A stretch of DNA of 64,000 nt from Panopea generosa (taxonomy: Eukaryota > Mollusca > Bivalvia > Adapedonta > Hiatellidae), in contig CM055894.1 in the NCBI GenBank assembly GCA_029582155.1, positions 35,770,132 through 35,834,131 on the forward strand, written 5' to 3'. The position numbers were made by a program, and so were the translations under genes. The stretch's first letter is position 1. Each line of letters opens with the position of its first letter. This document shows, in pieces, positions 23,843 through 35,007 of the stretch. The notes below the pieces were generated by a model that did not search any database, was not told the DNA's origin, and saw only the letters and a program-made list of their open reading frames with translations.

Positions 23843-25235
23843 ATATACCTAACGAACCAGTATACGACTTAAGATCAATGCGTATACCAAACGTATCAAT
23901 CTACAACATAAGAGTAAAGCATTAACATATGCCTAATTGATCAGTCAACTAAAGATCAATGCGTATACCTAACGGACTAGTCTACAACTTCAGATCAAGT
24001 CATAAATCTAATTGGTCAGTCTACATGTAAAGACCAATGCATATACACCTAAAGAAATAGTATACAACTGGAGGGTCCTCCGTGTCCGAATGGTCTAAGG
24101 CGCCGGCTTAAGATTACTAACCTCTCACCGCTAAGATCGTAGGTTTGAGTCCCACCCGCTCAAAATCCATTATGTGAGAAAGTTTCCAGTTACTTTCGGA
24201 AGGCCGGTGGTTCCACTCAGTCTGACTCTCCCTGAGATCTTCCTCCACCAGTTAAACTGGATATGCCATATATAACCTGAAATACTGCATAAAACCCAAT
24301 TAAAAATGTATACAACTGAAGACTAATGTATATACCTAACCGATCAGTCTTAAACGTTAATCAAAGCGTATACCTAATGGATCTCTGTACACCTAAGATA
24401 AGTGGATGCTCATAACGAATCTGTCTACAACTTAAGATAAATGCATATACCTAACGGACCACTCTTAAATCTAAGACCAATATATTTACGTAAAGGATCA
24501 GTCTACAATTAAAATAAATGCATACATTATATCTAGTGGACTAGTCTCAAATTGAAGATCAAAACATATAAATAACGGATCAGTCAACAACTTAAGATTA
24601 AAATATATACCTAATGGATCAGTCTATCATTTAAGATAAACAAAATACCTAATGAACTAGTATACAACTAACGATCAATGCATATACCTAATTTATCAGT
24701 CTACAACTTAAGATCAGTGCATACTTAACGATCAGACTACATCTTAAGATCAATGCATATGCCTAACACATCACTCTACAACTTAAGATCAATGCATACC
24801 TAACTGATCAGACTACATTTTAAGATCAATACATATACCTAACGCATCAGTCTACAACTTAAGATCAATGCATATACCTAACGCATCAGTCTACATCTTA
24901 AAATCAATGCATATACCTAACGCATTAGTCTACAACTTAAGATCAGTGCATACCTAACTGATCAGACTACATCTTAAGATCAATATATATACCTAACGCA
25001 TCAGTCTACAACTTGAGATCAATGCATATACTTAACTGATCAGACTACAATTTAAGATCAATGCATATACCTGACGCATCAGTCTACAACTTAAGATCAA
25101 TGCATATACCGACCGATCAGACTACAATTCAAGATCAATGCATATACCTGACGCATCAGTCTACAACTTAAGATCAATGCATATACCGACCGATCTGTCT
25201 ACATCTTATGATCACTGCATATACCGACCGATCAG
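23843..25235 (+). repeat. 39-bp satellite array (about 29 units), interrupted by a SINE
   Basis: The unit contains CAGTCTACAACTTAAGATCA followed by ATGCATATACCTAACGCAT. The period is 39 bp when measured between GCATCAG motifs at 24844 and 24883. Left-end units are most diverged and units at 24740-25200 most alike, as in arrays homogenised from one side. A type 1 SINE splits the array at 24073-24307. Confidence 0.95.
24073..24307 (+). mobile_element. tRNA-derived SINE (type 1), copy 2, inside the 39-bp satellite
   Basis: tRNA-like head with GTCCGAATGGTCTAAGGCGC A box region and B box GGTTTGAGTCCC, better preserved than copy 1. The body has TTTCGGAAGGCCGGTGGTTC, TTCCTCCACCAG and a 3' AAAACCCAATTAAAAA end. 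Exact 11-bp duplications (GTATACAACTG at 24060-24070 and 24308-24318) flank it; each is the satellite unit's own sequence, duplicated on insertion. Confidence 0.9.
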
Positions 25236-25239
25236 TCTA

Positions 25240-25878
25240 CAACTCATACTAACATTATTCTATAACATGTAGATATATGGAGAGTTAATGTTTATCGTAT
25301 TTTTGATAATATTAAAGTTTGCTCTTAAAAATGTATTTAAATGATAGTAAATATATCAAGATTAATATAGTTCCCTTTTCACAGCTACTTATATTTTTTA
25401 ATTGAATATGCAACTTATTATATCTTTAAAATAATATATGTATTTTGTTGTTGTTTTGAGATATGCGGAATATTTTACCGGTAGAGTTACCGTTCCTTAA
25501 CGTGCAATACAAAATTAGTGTTCATTTTCGGGACGGTCGAACACTCCAATACGAAACAAATATCCGGATTTTCTAAACACGTCCGGGTTAAAGTGATACA
25601 ATAACGATTTCGTATGTACAATCATGTGATACAAATGTCCGAAGCTCATTTAAATAGCTATGTTAGGTGGATACTAAAGGCTCTTTACACATAGTTATAT
25701 AAGCTTTACTAATTATACAGCCAATAAACAGTCCTATACATCTCATTTGAAATAGTCATAGTATGATATATCACACTACAGAGAACATAATTGTACAGTG
25801 TGTTTAAACCTTTAAATATCAAAACTGTATACCTAAAACGTTATATCTCATACATAGATTTCACATAAGAAGTAACAT
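25240..25878. other. No recognisable feature
   Basis: AT-rich sequence without ORF or repeat that I can recognise. Confidence 0.5.
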
Positions 25879-25879
25879 A

Positions 25880-26155
25880 ATAGCAGTTATGGTAGTGTTA
25901 TGGACTAAAACAGCTGTAATGGAAGTGTAATGGACAGAAATAGCAGTAACGGTAGTGTCATGGACTGAAACAGCAGTAATGGTAGTGTTATGGACAAAAA
26001 CAGCAGTAATGGTAGTGTCATGGACAGAAACGACAATAACGGTAGTGTCATGGACTGAAACAGCTGTAATTGTAGTGCCATATACTGAAACAACAGTAAT
26101 GGTAGTGTTATGGACAGAAACAGCAGTAATGGTAACAACATGGTCAGAAACCACG
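25880..26155 (+). repeat. 30-bp minisatellite, about 9 units
   Basis: Unit approximately GTAGTGTCATGGACAGAAAC plus AGCAGTAATG. Because 30 is divisible by three, one stop-free unit gives long ORFs in several frames (SWTETAVMVV-type repeats); these are not supported as genes. The same unit recurs in about 3 copies at 28262-28345. Confidence 0.9.
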
Positions 26156-26473
26156 GTACTTAACGGCATCATAATCATCTACAATGTATCATTAACCATA
26201 AACAGTAGCATCATTAAGAAAATAGCAGCAAATATAATCAAAATTAGCAGAATAATCAACTGTATAATATGTATAATATGTAACAGAAGCAACACTGCAA
26301 GTACAGTAGCCTCTACAAAATATGAAATAATATAACACATCTGATTCATACATTTAGCCTATTTAACTGTAAACATATTTTCATATATTGTTTCTGTATT
26401 TGGCCATTACATGTAACATTAGCATCAGCTCTCTTACACTAACAATATAGCGATACATTACTGTAATTGCTAA

Positions 26474-26555
<82 letters not shown>

Positions 26556-26580
26556 AATGTTGTTGTTGTTAATGTTAATG
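26474..26580 (+). repeat. (TTG)n microsatellite
   Basis: A near-pure run of about 30 TTG units with TTAATG variants at its end. Its reverse strand gives a poly-Asn ORF. Confidence 0.97.
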
Positions 26581-26655
26581 ATACTATTATTGATGAATGT
26601 TGAATAGTATAGAAGTAGTATCACTAGTTATATATTATATATTATAGCTATACAA

Positions 26656-26830
26656 GCCGGTGTTTGTTAGCTTAGTCGGTAGCGCCTCTGACTAACTATC
26701 CAGTGGTTGTGAGATTTCTCTCGGCCACAGTCTCCTTAATGATTGATATACGACATTGTATTTCTTATCATTTGCCTCTTCCCTCTGATTCAAGTGGGAA
26801 CATTACCAAATTGTGTGCACACTGAACAGG
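26656..26830 (+). mobile_element. tRNA-derived SINE (type 5), copy 1
   Basis: Head GTTAGCTTAGTCGGTAGCGC is an A-box tRNA arm; the B box is degraded (GGTTGTGAGATTTCTC). The body matches the copy at 57840-58075: AATGATTGATATACGACATT, then TCATTTGCCTCT-like and AGTGGGAA blocks. Confidence 0.75.
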
Positions 26831-27235
26831 AAACAATGCTTGGATGACACATGATCCCTACATTTCTCACCACATTTGGGTAGTGCAGACGTTGATAAAC
26901 ACTAAAATGTAAGTTTCACTTCTTTCATTTCAGTTTCTTTGTGAATGACAAGCATGCCCATTGTTTTAATTAACTATAGAATGAAGAACATAAACAATTG
27001 TTGGCTTACACCTAGATCTCGTTATATTTAATATGTATGACATTACTCTACCTTAAACATCAATCAATCAAGAAACATATGTATCTATTAACAATTATGT
27101 CTAGTTAGAAATAACGACAGGAAATGAAAGAAGAATGAATACTGGTGATACTTTTTGGAGCATATTTTCCATAATAACTTATTTTCTGTCGTGATGCAAA
27201 TTCACAAGATTACCTCCCAGGAATAATTTAATATT

Positions 27236-28060
27236 GCAGCTGTTACGCCATTTGACCAGCTCTACGCTTTTATTTTCTAAAGGTTCGTTATCTTTAAATC
27301 TAAAATATGTGGCCTCAAGTTAAATTACATTCAGATATTTTAACCAATCGTATTTAACTATAACGTTCTCATACAATGACACGTGACTTCGGATCGCCAA
27401 TTTCCTATAAAGCGGTATACAAAGTTAGACAAAATTTTACCTGAGTGAGGTAGAGTATGTAACAGTGTTTTATCAAAACTTTAAATCAAATTTTAGGGCA
27501 TTTTTTTTTAATATACTTGTGATGTACACCAATGTTACTTTGTGTATTTAAATGTGATTTACAACAAACCAGTGTGATTTGTGGCCACCATTGTGCCGCG
27601 TAATATAGCTATATTAAGTAACACGCATAGAATCTGTTACATTGTCAAACACATTTTGTGTAATTTGTTTTTTGGTTTTGTATGAAAATTATATGTTAAT
27701 ATTGCGTTTGAATTATGGAATATTTGTGATTGTTTTATTCACAATTTTGATGTGTGTTTTGATAGTTTAAATCACCATCAGAATTATATTGATAAAAAGT
27801 AATTGCTTTTAAAGGTTTTATTAGTTAAATGGCGCGTGCTGGACCTAACCTTCAGTTTATATCACTTTGTTTTAGGAATGTATACCTCAATTATGATAAT
27901 ATAAGTTTCATTGGGTACACAAATGACTATGCTATTATTTTATTTATTTTTATTATATAAAGCAGGTGCAAAACATATGTGCAAGAAGTTTTTTTATTAC
28001 AATCGGAGTCGGATGAAGTAGTAGTTGCAGTAGCAAAAGTAGTAGTAGTAGCAGCAGCAT
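27236..28060 (+). repeat. Diverged ~0.8-kb duplication, copy 2
   Basis: Partner of 21706-22530, same orientation. It is followed by an AGT-rich tract (to about 28200) and by the 30-bp minisatellite, which the first copy lacks. Confidence 0.75.
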
Positions 28061-28261
28061 TTGAAGTACTAGAAATAGCAGCAACATAAGCGATAGTTGC
28101 AACAGAAGTAGTAGAAGAAGTATCAGCTGAAGTAGTAATAACAGCAGCAGAAGTAGCAGAAGCAGCAATAGAAGATGTAACAGTAACTGTAGCAGTAAAC
28201 GTGGTATAGCAGTTTTGAATGCAGTAGTAGTCACTGGTAAGTCTGTGGAAAGAAGCAACAG

Positions 28262-28345
28262 TGACGTTAGTATCATGGACAGAAACAGCATTAGCTGTAG
28301 TATCATTGACATAAACAGTAGTAATGGTAGTGCCATAGACAGACT
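28262..28345 (+). repeat. 30-bp minisatellite, about 3 units
   Basis: ATCATGGACAGAAACAGCAT and following units match the array at 25880-26155. Confidence 0.85.
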
Positions 28346-28364
28346 ATTGATTCAAGTTCGAAAA

Positions 28365-28435
28365 TAACCTAAGTGTGTGCTCGAGTACTGGTTAACCTTC
28401 CTGGATCCCAGGAAAGGGTGGTTAGGTTACTGTTC
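28365..28435 (+). mobile_element. SINE type 5, 3' fragment
   Basis: GTGTGCTCGAGTACTGGTTA and GGTGGTTAGGTTA match the 3' part of the type 5 SINE on the minus strand near 57885-57930. Confidence 0.65.
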
Positions 28436-28534
28436 GTTTATTGGTGCTCGGTGGCATAAACGTGTCGCTTAGTATTCAAACAAATTAATAATATATAAAT
28501 GAAGTATATTACACACGACGTAAAACTTCCAACA

Positions 28535-28745
28535 GCAACGTATCATAGTTAATGCAGAATAAATACTACACATTTAATAGGAAGCTTTTCACAACAATAC
28601 CGTGTATAGTTAAGCATTACGATATCACGCTAACGTAAAGTGGTTACCACCTGGGTGTGTATAATAAACCCGGTGATTGCTATTATACCAGCAGACGTCA
28701 CCAATAGACACGCATATAAATATGCATTTTAAGGTAGGCAGTTAT
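28535..28745 (+). repeat. Dispersed repeats R1 (copy 2) and R2 (copy 2), adjacent
   Basis: 28540-28680 is collinear with 16985-17160, and 28690-28740 with 21080-21145. Finding both joined here suggests one longer repeat of which the other two loci keep different halves. Confidence 0.6.
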
Positions 28746-29199
28746 GGAGGATATTTGTTTGTTTCAGCGAAAGATCGACTATTAATTCATCGAGTGAAGA
28801 AGGAAAGTTTTATTCTCACGAGTGGCATTAGATTTTAAACTGTATTTTACTGTTTTATTCCACGCATAGCCTCTTCATTTACCCAGCTTGGAGCCCCTAT
28901 GTATACCACAGTTTGCGTAATTGAATGAAGAAAAATATTACCATATTTCGTTTAATTGTTTTGCAGTGTAGTAATACAGTATTCTGTAATAAGTCAGTTG
29001 TCACAGATTTTGGGTTTCCATTCTATTACTAAAGTGGAAGCTGACATTCCCATGGAAGTGACTGTTGACAAAAAGTACGGTGACATTTTCTGATTGTACA
29101 TTTGTTTCTTGTATGTTTGTTGTTGTACACCTGGATACAAGGTGTCGTCATCGGAGTCGTCGTCTGTAAACACCCAAGTTAGTTTCAGATATCTATGCA

Positions 29200-29475
29200 A
29201 CCACTCATTTGATGTGACTACAACCTCGCATGTGTGTTCACCATCATCAATGGAACACACAGAGACAAGAACCATAACTCTGGATTGCATTTTGGCACAG
29301 CTATGGCCCTTTCTGGACTTACACCCAGGTTAAACTTTTGCGTTTAGTTGCGTTTAAGTTTAAAACATCTATAGAACCCCTCATTGGATATGAATGAAAC
29401 ATCGCATGTGTGTTCACCATCATCAATCGAACACACACAGACATGAACCATAACTCAGGAATTCATTTACTCCGT
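29200..29475 (+). repeat. Direct repeat pair around CGCATGTGTGTTCACCATCA
   Basis: The segment at about 29205-29300 is repeated, diverged, at 29368-29465 (shared GCATGTGTGTTCACCATCAT, GAACACACA, AACCATAACTC). The overlapping 98-aa minus ORF and 79-aa plus ORF both lie in this repeat and are not supported as genes. Confidence 0.7.
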
Positions 29476-29479
29476 AAGG

Positions 29480-30340
29480 AAAAAACAAAATGGTACTCAA
29501 ATGCAGGAGTGTTCACTTTCTTGACCATCAGTATTAAGATTTAAGCTACATCCTGTTCTGCTGGCGTCCTTCCTCTCATCCGTCTTTCTGTATTTGTATT
29601 TAGCTTCAAGTTTACGGTGACAATTTGAAGTACATGTATTTGATCGAGGTGAATACATTATTTTATTTTAGTCTAGTTATTTATGCAACACGGTGTCTAG
29701 TTTCTTACATCTTTAATTACAATTTATGATTTTTGTATTTATTCCACTTATAGATCAGTTGTGCTGGCATTTCAAAAACAGTAAATTTAGTCTTGGTTTT
29801 CCGTGACTTATTTGGCAATTTTAACTGTAATACACAATGCAACTGTTTTAAAATGCTGGTTTCATTTCAATGAAATCACGTACGATTGGCCATTTAACCT
29901 ATTTGTAATAGAATGCTAAACAACTGATCGTTTTGCTCTGATAATTGTTTTTGATAGTCTTAAATTACATCAATATCTTACTTTGTGTATATTTCCACTT
30001 TAATTCGCAGGTTTCATTTATATCAACTACAACTATTGTACAAGATTTTCCACCCTTAACAAAACTTATTATGTTCCGTTTGCTATAAGTGAAATGAAGT
30101 CTGAATAAACGTATATATACGTGTTGTGTTGTGTAGTAAGAGTAGTTTTTTCCCGAAATAATTGAGAAATATGTATTGTAGTATCATTCTTGGCTTAATT
30201 TGAATATGAAAGTTCGCTGTATGTATTAAATTGAATCACTTAGTTTTAACATTTAGTTTGCTCCTCTCAACGCGACTTCGCATGTGTTGTCAGCTAATAG
30301 GACTCACACCACTATTATCTCCCTTGAGTACTCCGAAATC
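29480..30340. other. No recognisable feature
   Basis: AT-rich sequence; no ORF or repeat recognised. Confidence 0.5.
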
Positions 30341-30342
30341 TT

Positions 30343-31192
30343 ATCTAAAATATGTTATGTTTGATAATTTTTGTTCCACAATATCATTTTTTTTTAATCA
30401 AAATGTATGTTTTTAATCCTATTTTCAGACACTTTTTCATTTTACCATGTAGCTGTGGAAGTTTCAGACCTTTTAAGACAAAATTGGTCAAGTTATCATA
30501 AGACTGTATGGTGCTGAATTTTTGCTTTTTTACAAAAAATAGCAGTATTTAGACTGATATTTCAGAACTAGGGATTTACATAGCCTTACTGAACTTGTAT
30601 TGAGTATTATAATGCTGATTTCTTTACATTGAAGGTACTAAACTATAATTTGGACATGTCATGAATAGTTGAACACAATCTGAGTTTTTAAACATTTCTT
30701 TATAACTGATGGTGAAGATTTGCAGTTTTTTTTCATACATTTATGATAGGAATTACGCACATTGACCAAATTTTGATTATGTCAATTTATTGATATTCAA
30801 ACTATCCATGTATGATTTAGTATTCTGTTAAATGTGGAAACAAAAAGAGAGATACATCATGTCTAATGCATGGCAGAGTGCAGGTTTACTATGTAGATAG
30901 TCATTTTGGTATGTCCTTGCTCATAAGTTAAGGTTTATTAGCAGTGTTCAGTCTCCTATTTCATGAACATCTGTCCTCATAGACTGATCACATTTGTGAC
31001 ACCTTCTCCATCATATGGTTTTGCCATATTTCAGTACAGCTACCAACCCTAAATTCAGGTTGAAATAAATACAAGATCACACTGAATTCCCATAGGCATG
31101 CTTATTGCTTAGATTGTGAACTTAAAGCTGATTTTTACATTAGTGTATAACCCCTCCCACCTATTTCTGCATACAAAAATAGAATTGTCTGC
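30343..31192 (+). repeat. Duplicated repeat R3, copy A (keeps the MITE empty site)
   Basis: Collinear with 31543-32738, from AAAATATGTTATGTTTGATA to GCATACAAAAATAGAATTGT. Identity is high by eye, with indels. No coding potential. Copies are separated by about 350 bp of unrelated sequence. Confidence 0.9.
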
Positions 31193-31542
31193 AAAATGAA
31201 ATAAATTGCATATTTACAGTGGGCTGGGAGTTTGTACTATTTTTTTTTATTTTTTAATTATTAAAAGGTAGTAGTTGCAATCTCTCCAAGAGATCAGTTT
31301 ACGGTTAACTTCAGTTGTTTTCGGTTGTCGTCGCATTAACTTCTGCGTCGAATCATTGAATTTGGCATAGTTTATGCTTGTTCTCCTTTTTTGTAACAAA
31401 TCCTATAGATACGCAGAATTTACATTGACTGTCATGTATGCATTATCTATTGGGCCTGTGTTGCCCTTTCAACATTGGAATTGATGTGTAGACAGTAATG
31501 GATTACTTTAGCATGAACATAGCTTGAATTGTTTGTTTTCAT

Positions 31543-32738
31543 AAAATATGTTATGTTTGATAAATTTTGTTCCACAACAGTGGCGTAGCTGCCTTTACGC
31601 CACAACGACCCGGCTTGCAAATATTTTTTAGATTGTATCGTTATATCTCCTGGAAATGCCATCAGAACGCAGGAAATACATCCCTAAAGTCTTTTTCTGA
31701 CGGGGGAGAGGGCCATGTCCCCAAACCCCTCTCCCGACCCAACTAGAACCCGGTAGGCTTGCACATCATTTTAGGGTCAGCTACGCCACTGCACAAAATC
31801 ATTTTTTTTGTAATCAAAATGTATGTTTTTTTATCTTATTTTCAGACACCTTTTCATTTTACTATCTAGTTGTGAAAGTTTTAGACCTTTTTAGACATAA
31901 TTGGTCAAGTTATCATAAAACTTGAACTGTATGTTTGTAAATTCTTGCATTTTTACAAGAAATAGCAGCATTTAAATGATACCATGTGTCATTAAAACTT
32001 ATTTTATTTCAGAACTAGTTGAGATATTGGGATGAATATAGCTTTATTGAACTTGTGTTCAGTATTATAACATAATATGTAAATGTAGAATATCAAAATT
32101 AAAAAAAAAGTCCTCTTAACAGAAACTGACAGATCTGCATGTTGTAGAATTGAGGGATGTTGATTTCTTTAAATAGAAGGTATTGATCTATAATTTTGAC
32201 ATGTTATGAATAGTTGAATACAATATGAGTTTTTAAATATTTCAATAAAACTGATGGTGAAGATTTGCAGGGGTTTTTCATGCATTTATTATAGGGATTA
32301 CACACATTGACCAAATGTTGTATATATCGATTTCTTGATATTCATACTATCCATGTATGATTAAGTATTCTGTAAAATGCGGAAACAAAAAGAAAGATAC
32401 ATCATGTCATATGCATGGCAGAGTGCTGGTTTACCCTGTAGATGGTCATTTTGGTATTTCCTTGCCCATAGGTTATGGTTTATGAGCAGTGTTCAGTCTA
32501 CTATTTCATGAACACCTGTCCTCATAGCCATATCACATTTGTGACACTCTCTCCATCATATGGTTTTGCCATATTTCTGTAGAGCTACCAACACTTAATT
32601 CAGGTTGAAACAACTACAAGATCACACCGAATTCTTATGGGCATGCTTATTGCTTAGATTGTGCAACTAAAGCTGATTTTTACATGTGTGTATTACCCCA
32701 CCCACCTATCTCTGCATACAAAAATAGAATTGTCTGCA
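31543..32738 (+). repeat. Duplicated repeat R3, copy B (contains a MITE)
   Basis: Same blocks as copy A, interrupted by a 214-bp inverted-repeat element at 31578-31791. It ends abruptly at 32738 where Ty3/gypsy-like coding remnants begin. Confidence 0.9.
31578..31791. mobile_element. 214-bp MITE with CAGTGGCGTAGCTG terminal inverted repeats
   Basis: Begins CAGTGGCGTAGCTG and ends with its exact reverse complement (CAGCTACGCCACTG). The flanks CACAA at 31573-31577 and 31792-31796 form a 5-bp target duplication; the unoccupied copy A has a single CACAA at the matching place. The interior is GC-richer (GGGGGAGAGGGCCATGTCCC region) and non-coding. CAGTGGCGTAGC-type ends are known from hAT-like animal elements; a 5-bp duplication would be unusual for standard hAT (8 bp), so the superfamily is left open. 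Confidence 0.9.
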
Positions 32739-33340
32739 TGGTTGCTGTACTGCTGCAATATGGGAAGCCTATTGAATTTTCATTTAGAGTTTTGAAACCA
32801 AACGAGAGAAACTATGCTCAAATTGAAAAATAAGCTTTGTTAATGTTATTTTGTCTTGAGCGTTTTGATCAGTATACATACGGCAGAAAAGTGGTCGTCC
32901 AAAATGATCACAAGCCACTAGATGCCATATTAAAGACACGCTTAGTCATGTTACTAAGCGCTTACAAGATATCCTGATGAGACTGAACAGATATGATGTT
33001 GAGTTTGAATTAATAAAAGGCGTGAACCTTGTAATCGCAGACTGTTTCAGTAGAGCATTTCTGGAAGAGTCATCAGATCAGAAATCTGATAGGCCAAGGA
33101 TTTTGAATATTAATGCGTTGAAAGACATTCCAGATGCGCGTGTAATAGAAGTTAAAAATGTCACTGCGAATGACCAAAACCTACAAGAATTGATCAAATT
33201 CATTACTGAATGATGCCTGGTATCTAAAGAAGGAGAACCACTCTCTGTTATAGCGTACTATGATATGCGAGAGACACTGAGTCATCAAGACGGAATAGTC
33301 TTTAAAGGGATTATATTGGCAAGTAACACAAACACGCTGT
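32739..33340 (+). pseudogene. Ty3/gypsy pol fragment: RNase H to start of integrase region
   Basis: Readable RNase H blocks: RVLKPNERNYAQIEK then a stop where the conserved Glu is expected, LERFDQYTYGRKVVV, NDHKPLDAI, and in the ORF at 32977-33213 MRLNRYDVEFELIKG, VIADCFSRAFLEE. Then ETLSHQDGIVFKG near 33270-33310, the linker before integrase. The RT upstream and the integrase downstream are missing, and frames shift between blocks. It abuts repeat R3. It may be debris of the same retroelement family as the LTR unit that follows, but I cannot show that. Confidence 0.8.
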
Positions 33341-33781
33341 TAATCCAGATTTGTTCTGTATGTAGTGTATGTAGTGTGCATGAAATAATGTTTATGTATT
33401 GACGTATAACATTTATTTATGAAATGAACAGTAATTGAATATTGGCCAAAACTTTAATACATCCCGCAATAAAGTATTGCGCAATGTTTACATTGAACTC
33501 CGTAAATTTCCCGAACAAAGTCTCGTTTTTCCGAAGATATACGAAAATATTCGCGCATGCTCCTGACACTTGATAGAAAAATAACAAATGGCGACGTTTT
33601 GTTGAGAGTGTTGGTCGGCCGAAAATTTCGTAAAGCATTGAAAAAGAGAGAACTACAGAAAGATCGAACCGGCAATCGACCAAGGATGAATATTGACATT
33701 TAAATGAATAGATGCAACAGTTTGAGAAATGAATTAGGGGAAATATGCGAGACTTCTGCTGTACAAGAAAGTGTTACGCAT

Positions 33782-34010
33782 TTTAGTGGCTGGTGAGGTC
33801 TGACCTAGAAAGTGGCGTTCAACCCGGGAGTTTCCCGCAAAAGCGTGGGCAAGGTGGGCGCGGTGACTTCACATGCAGGCTAGATAAGAACTGGGCATTC
33901 AGTCACGAAGTTTCATTAGTGACAGGTCGTGATAGAAGAGTAATTATACGCAATAAGCTTTAGCAGTCCAACAGAGTCGGGTATTACATACAATGTAGGA
34001 ATTAACTATA
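33782..34010 (+). repeat. 5' LTR-like repeat of the TatD-carrying unit
   Basis: Collinear with 38674-38908 over about 230 bp, roughly 80% identical by eye (shared blocks GAACTGGGCATTCAGTC, GGTCGTGA, AGAAGAGTAATTA, TTTAGCAGTCCAACAGAGTC). A TGG at 34012 (TGGCGGCAGCG) sits right after the end, in the position of a primer binding site. Confidence 0.75.
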
Positions 34011-34468
34011 ATGGCGGCAGCGTTAACTGAACCTACGCCTTTTCTCTCCGAAATATTTGCACCAAGTGCGAATTTTTCAATCGTGGAAATCGAACTGAAA
34101 ATCTGACTCGTGGAGTAGCGAAAATACTCCACGGTTTGGATGGTAAACTATCCTTGTTTTTTGTAACTTGTTTTGCACTCTCTGCAATAAAGTTGAGAAT
34201 TTAGAACTATATTTCAAGTTTCTAAAGCGCAAAAATCTGCATAAACACTGCGCATGTTTATCGGAAGTACATGACTTCCGGAGTAAACAAAGATCAGCTG
34301 ATTGTCTGCCAAAAGAGGAGAGCCTCCGGCATCCAAGTGAGGGGTTAATAGAGCCATTCAGTGAAACCACAGTTTGGCCATATACTTATACGGTGATCTT
34401 GAATTATATTTATGAACTGTCCAAACAAATCTGTTATTGAGCAAAATTGAAATAATTTAATAACTGAG

Positions 34469-34693
34469 TTGGATAAAACGATAATGGCAGACTCAGATAG
34501 AAAACTCATCCAGGTCAATTATGCTTCAATTGAAGATCTGATGAAAATACCTGGTATTGGGCATAAATCAGCTGAAGTGATAGAAAATCTAAGAGTGAGT
34601 CGTGGAAACATAACTTTTAAATTCTTAGATATCTTGCTTAGAAAACAATTATCTAAATCAGAATGTGGCATCATGGACTTCAAAATAAATTAA
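34469..34693 (+). pseudogene. gag-associated ORF start with a helix-hairpin-helix motif
   Basis: 74 codons; the better start is the ATG at 34484 (MADSDRKLIQVNYASIEDL). Residues around KIPGIGHKSAEVI match the helix-hairpin-helix consensus (PGIGxKxA), a DNA-binding motif. The family-like sequence continues beyond the stop in other frames to about 34870 with KKPHIYTAVDIKTKISVLPK, then into the next ORF. Position right after the 5' LTR suggests it is the N-terminal part of a gag-like protein. Stops show it is decayed. Confidence 0.6.
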
Positions 34694-35007
34694 GACCTCC
34701 CACATGAAGATGACGTTGAACAGGCAGAGGAGAAAGCTGTAGATTCTGAAGCTGACCTCGACTATAGATTCCAAAAATTGATAAAGAAACCTCACATTTA
34801 CACGGCTGTAGACATAAAAACAAAGATTAGTGTGTTGCCGAAGGTAAAACCTAAACAAGTGCGTCGTTAAAATTACGAACGCGAAGGGGCATTACCAAAA
34901 GAGAAATATTCTCCTTGGGTTGATAACCAATCCTCAAGTGAAAGTGAAGTCAGCACAGAGAATAGCGATTTTGGTCTACGCCCAAGGCACAAACGAAATC
35001 GACAACC

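Noticed and set aside
25861..26335. Repeat protein with SWTETAVMVV units (126 aa) and its reverse-strand partners
   Set aside because: A 30-bp minisatellite with a period divisible by three gives repeat ORFs in several frames; no start context, splice signals or flanking coding sequence.
28994..29333. 98-aa minus ORF and 79-aa plus ORF
   Set aside because: Both overlap a diverged direct repeat; the frame is not kept in the second copy.
34077..34440. Overlapping ORFs of 90 and 97 aa on opposite strands after the 5' LTR
   Set aside because: They mirror each other in the untranslated leader between LTR and gag; no motif in either.
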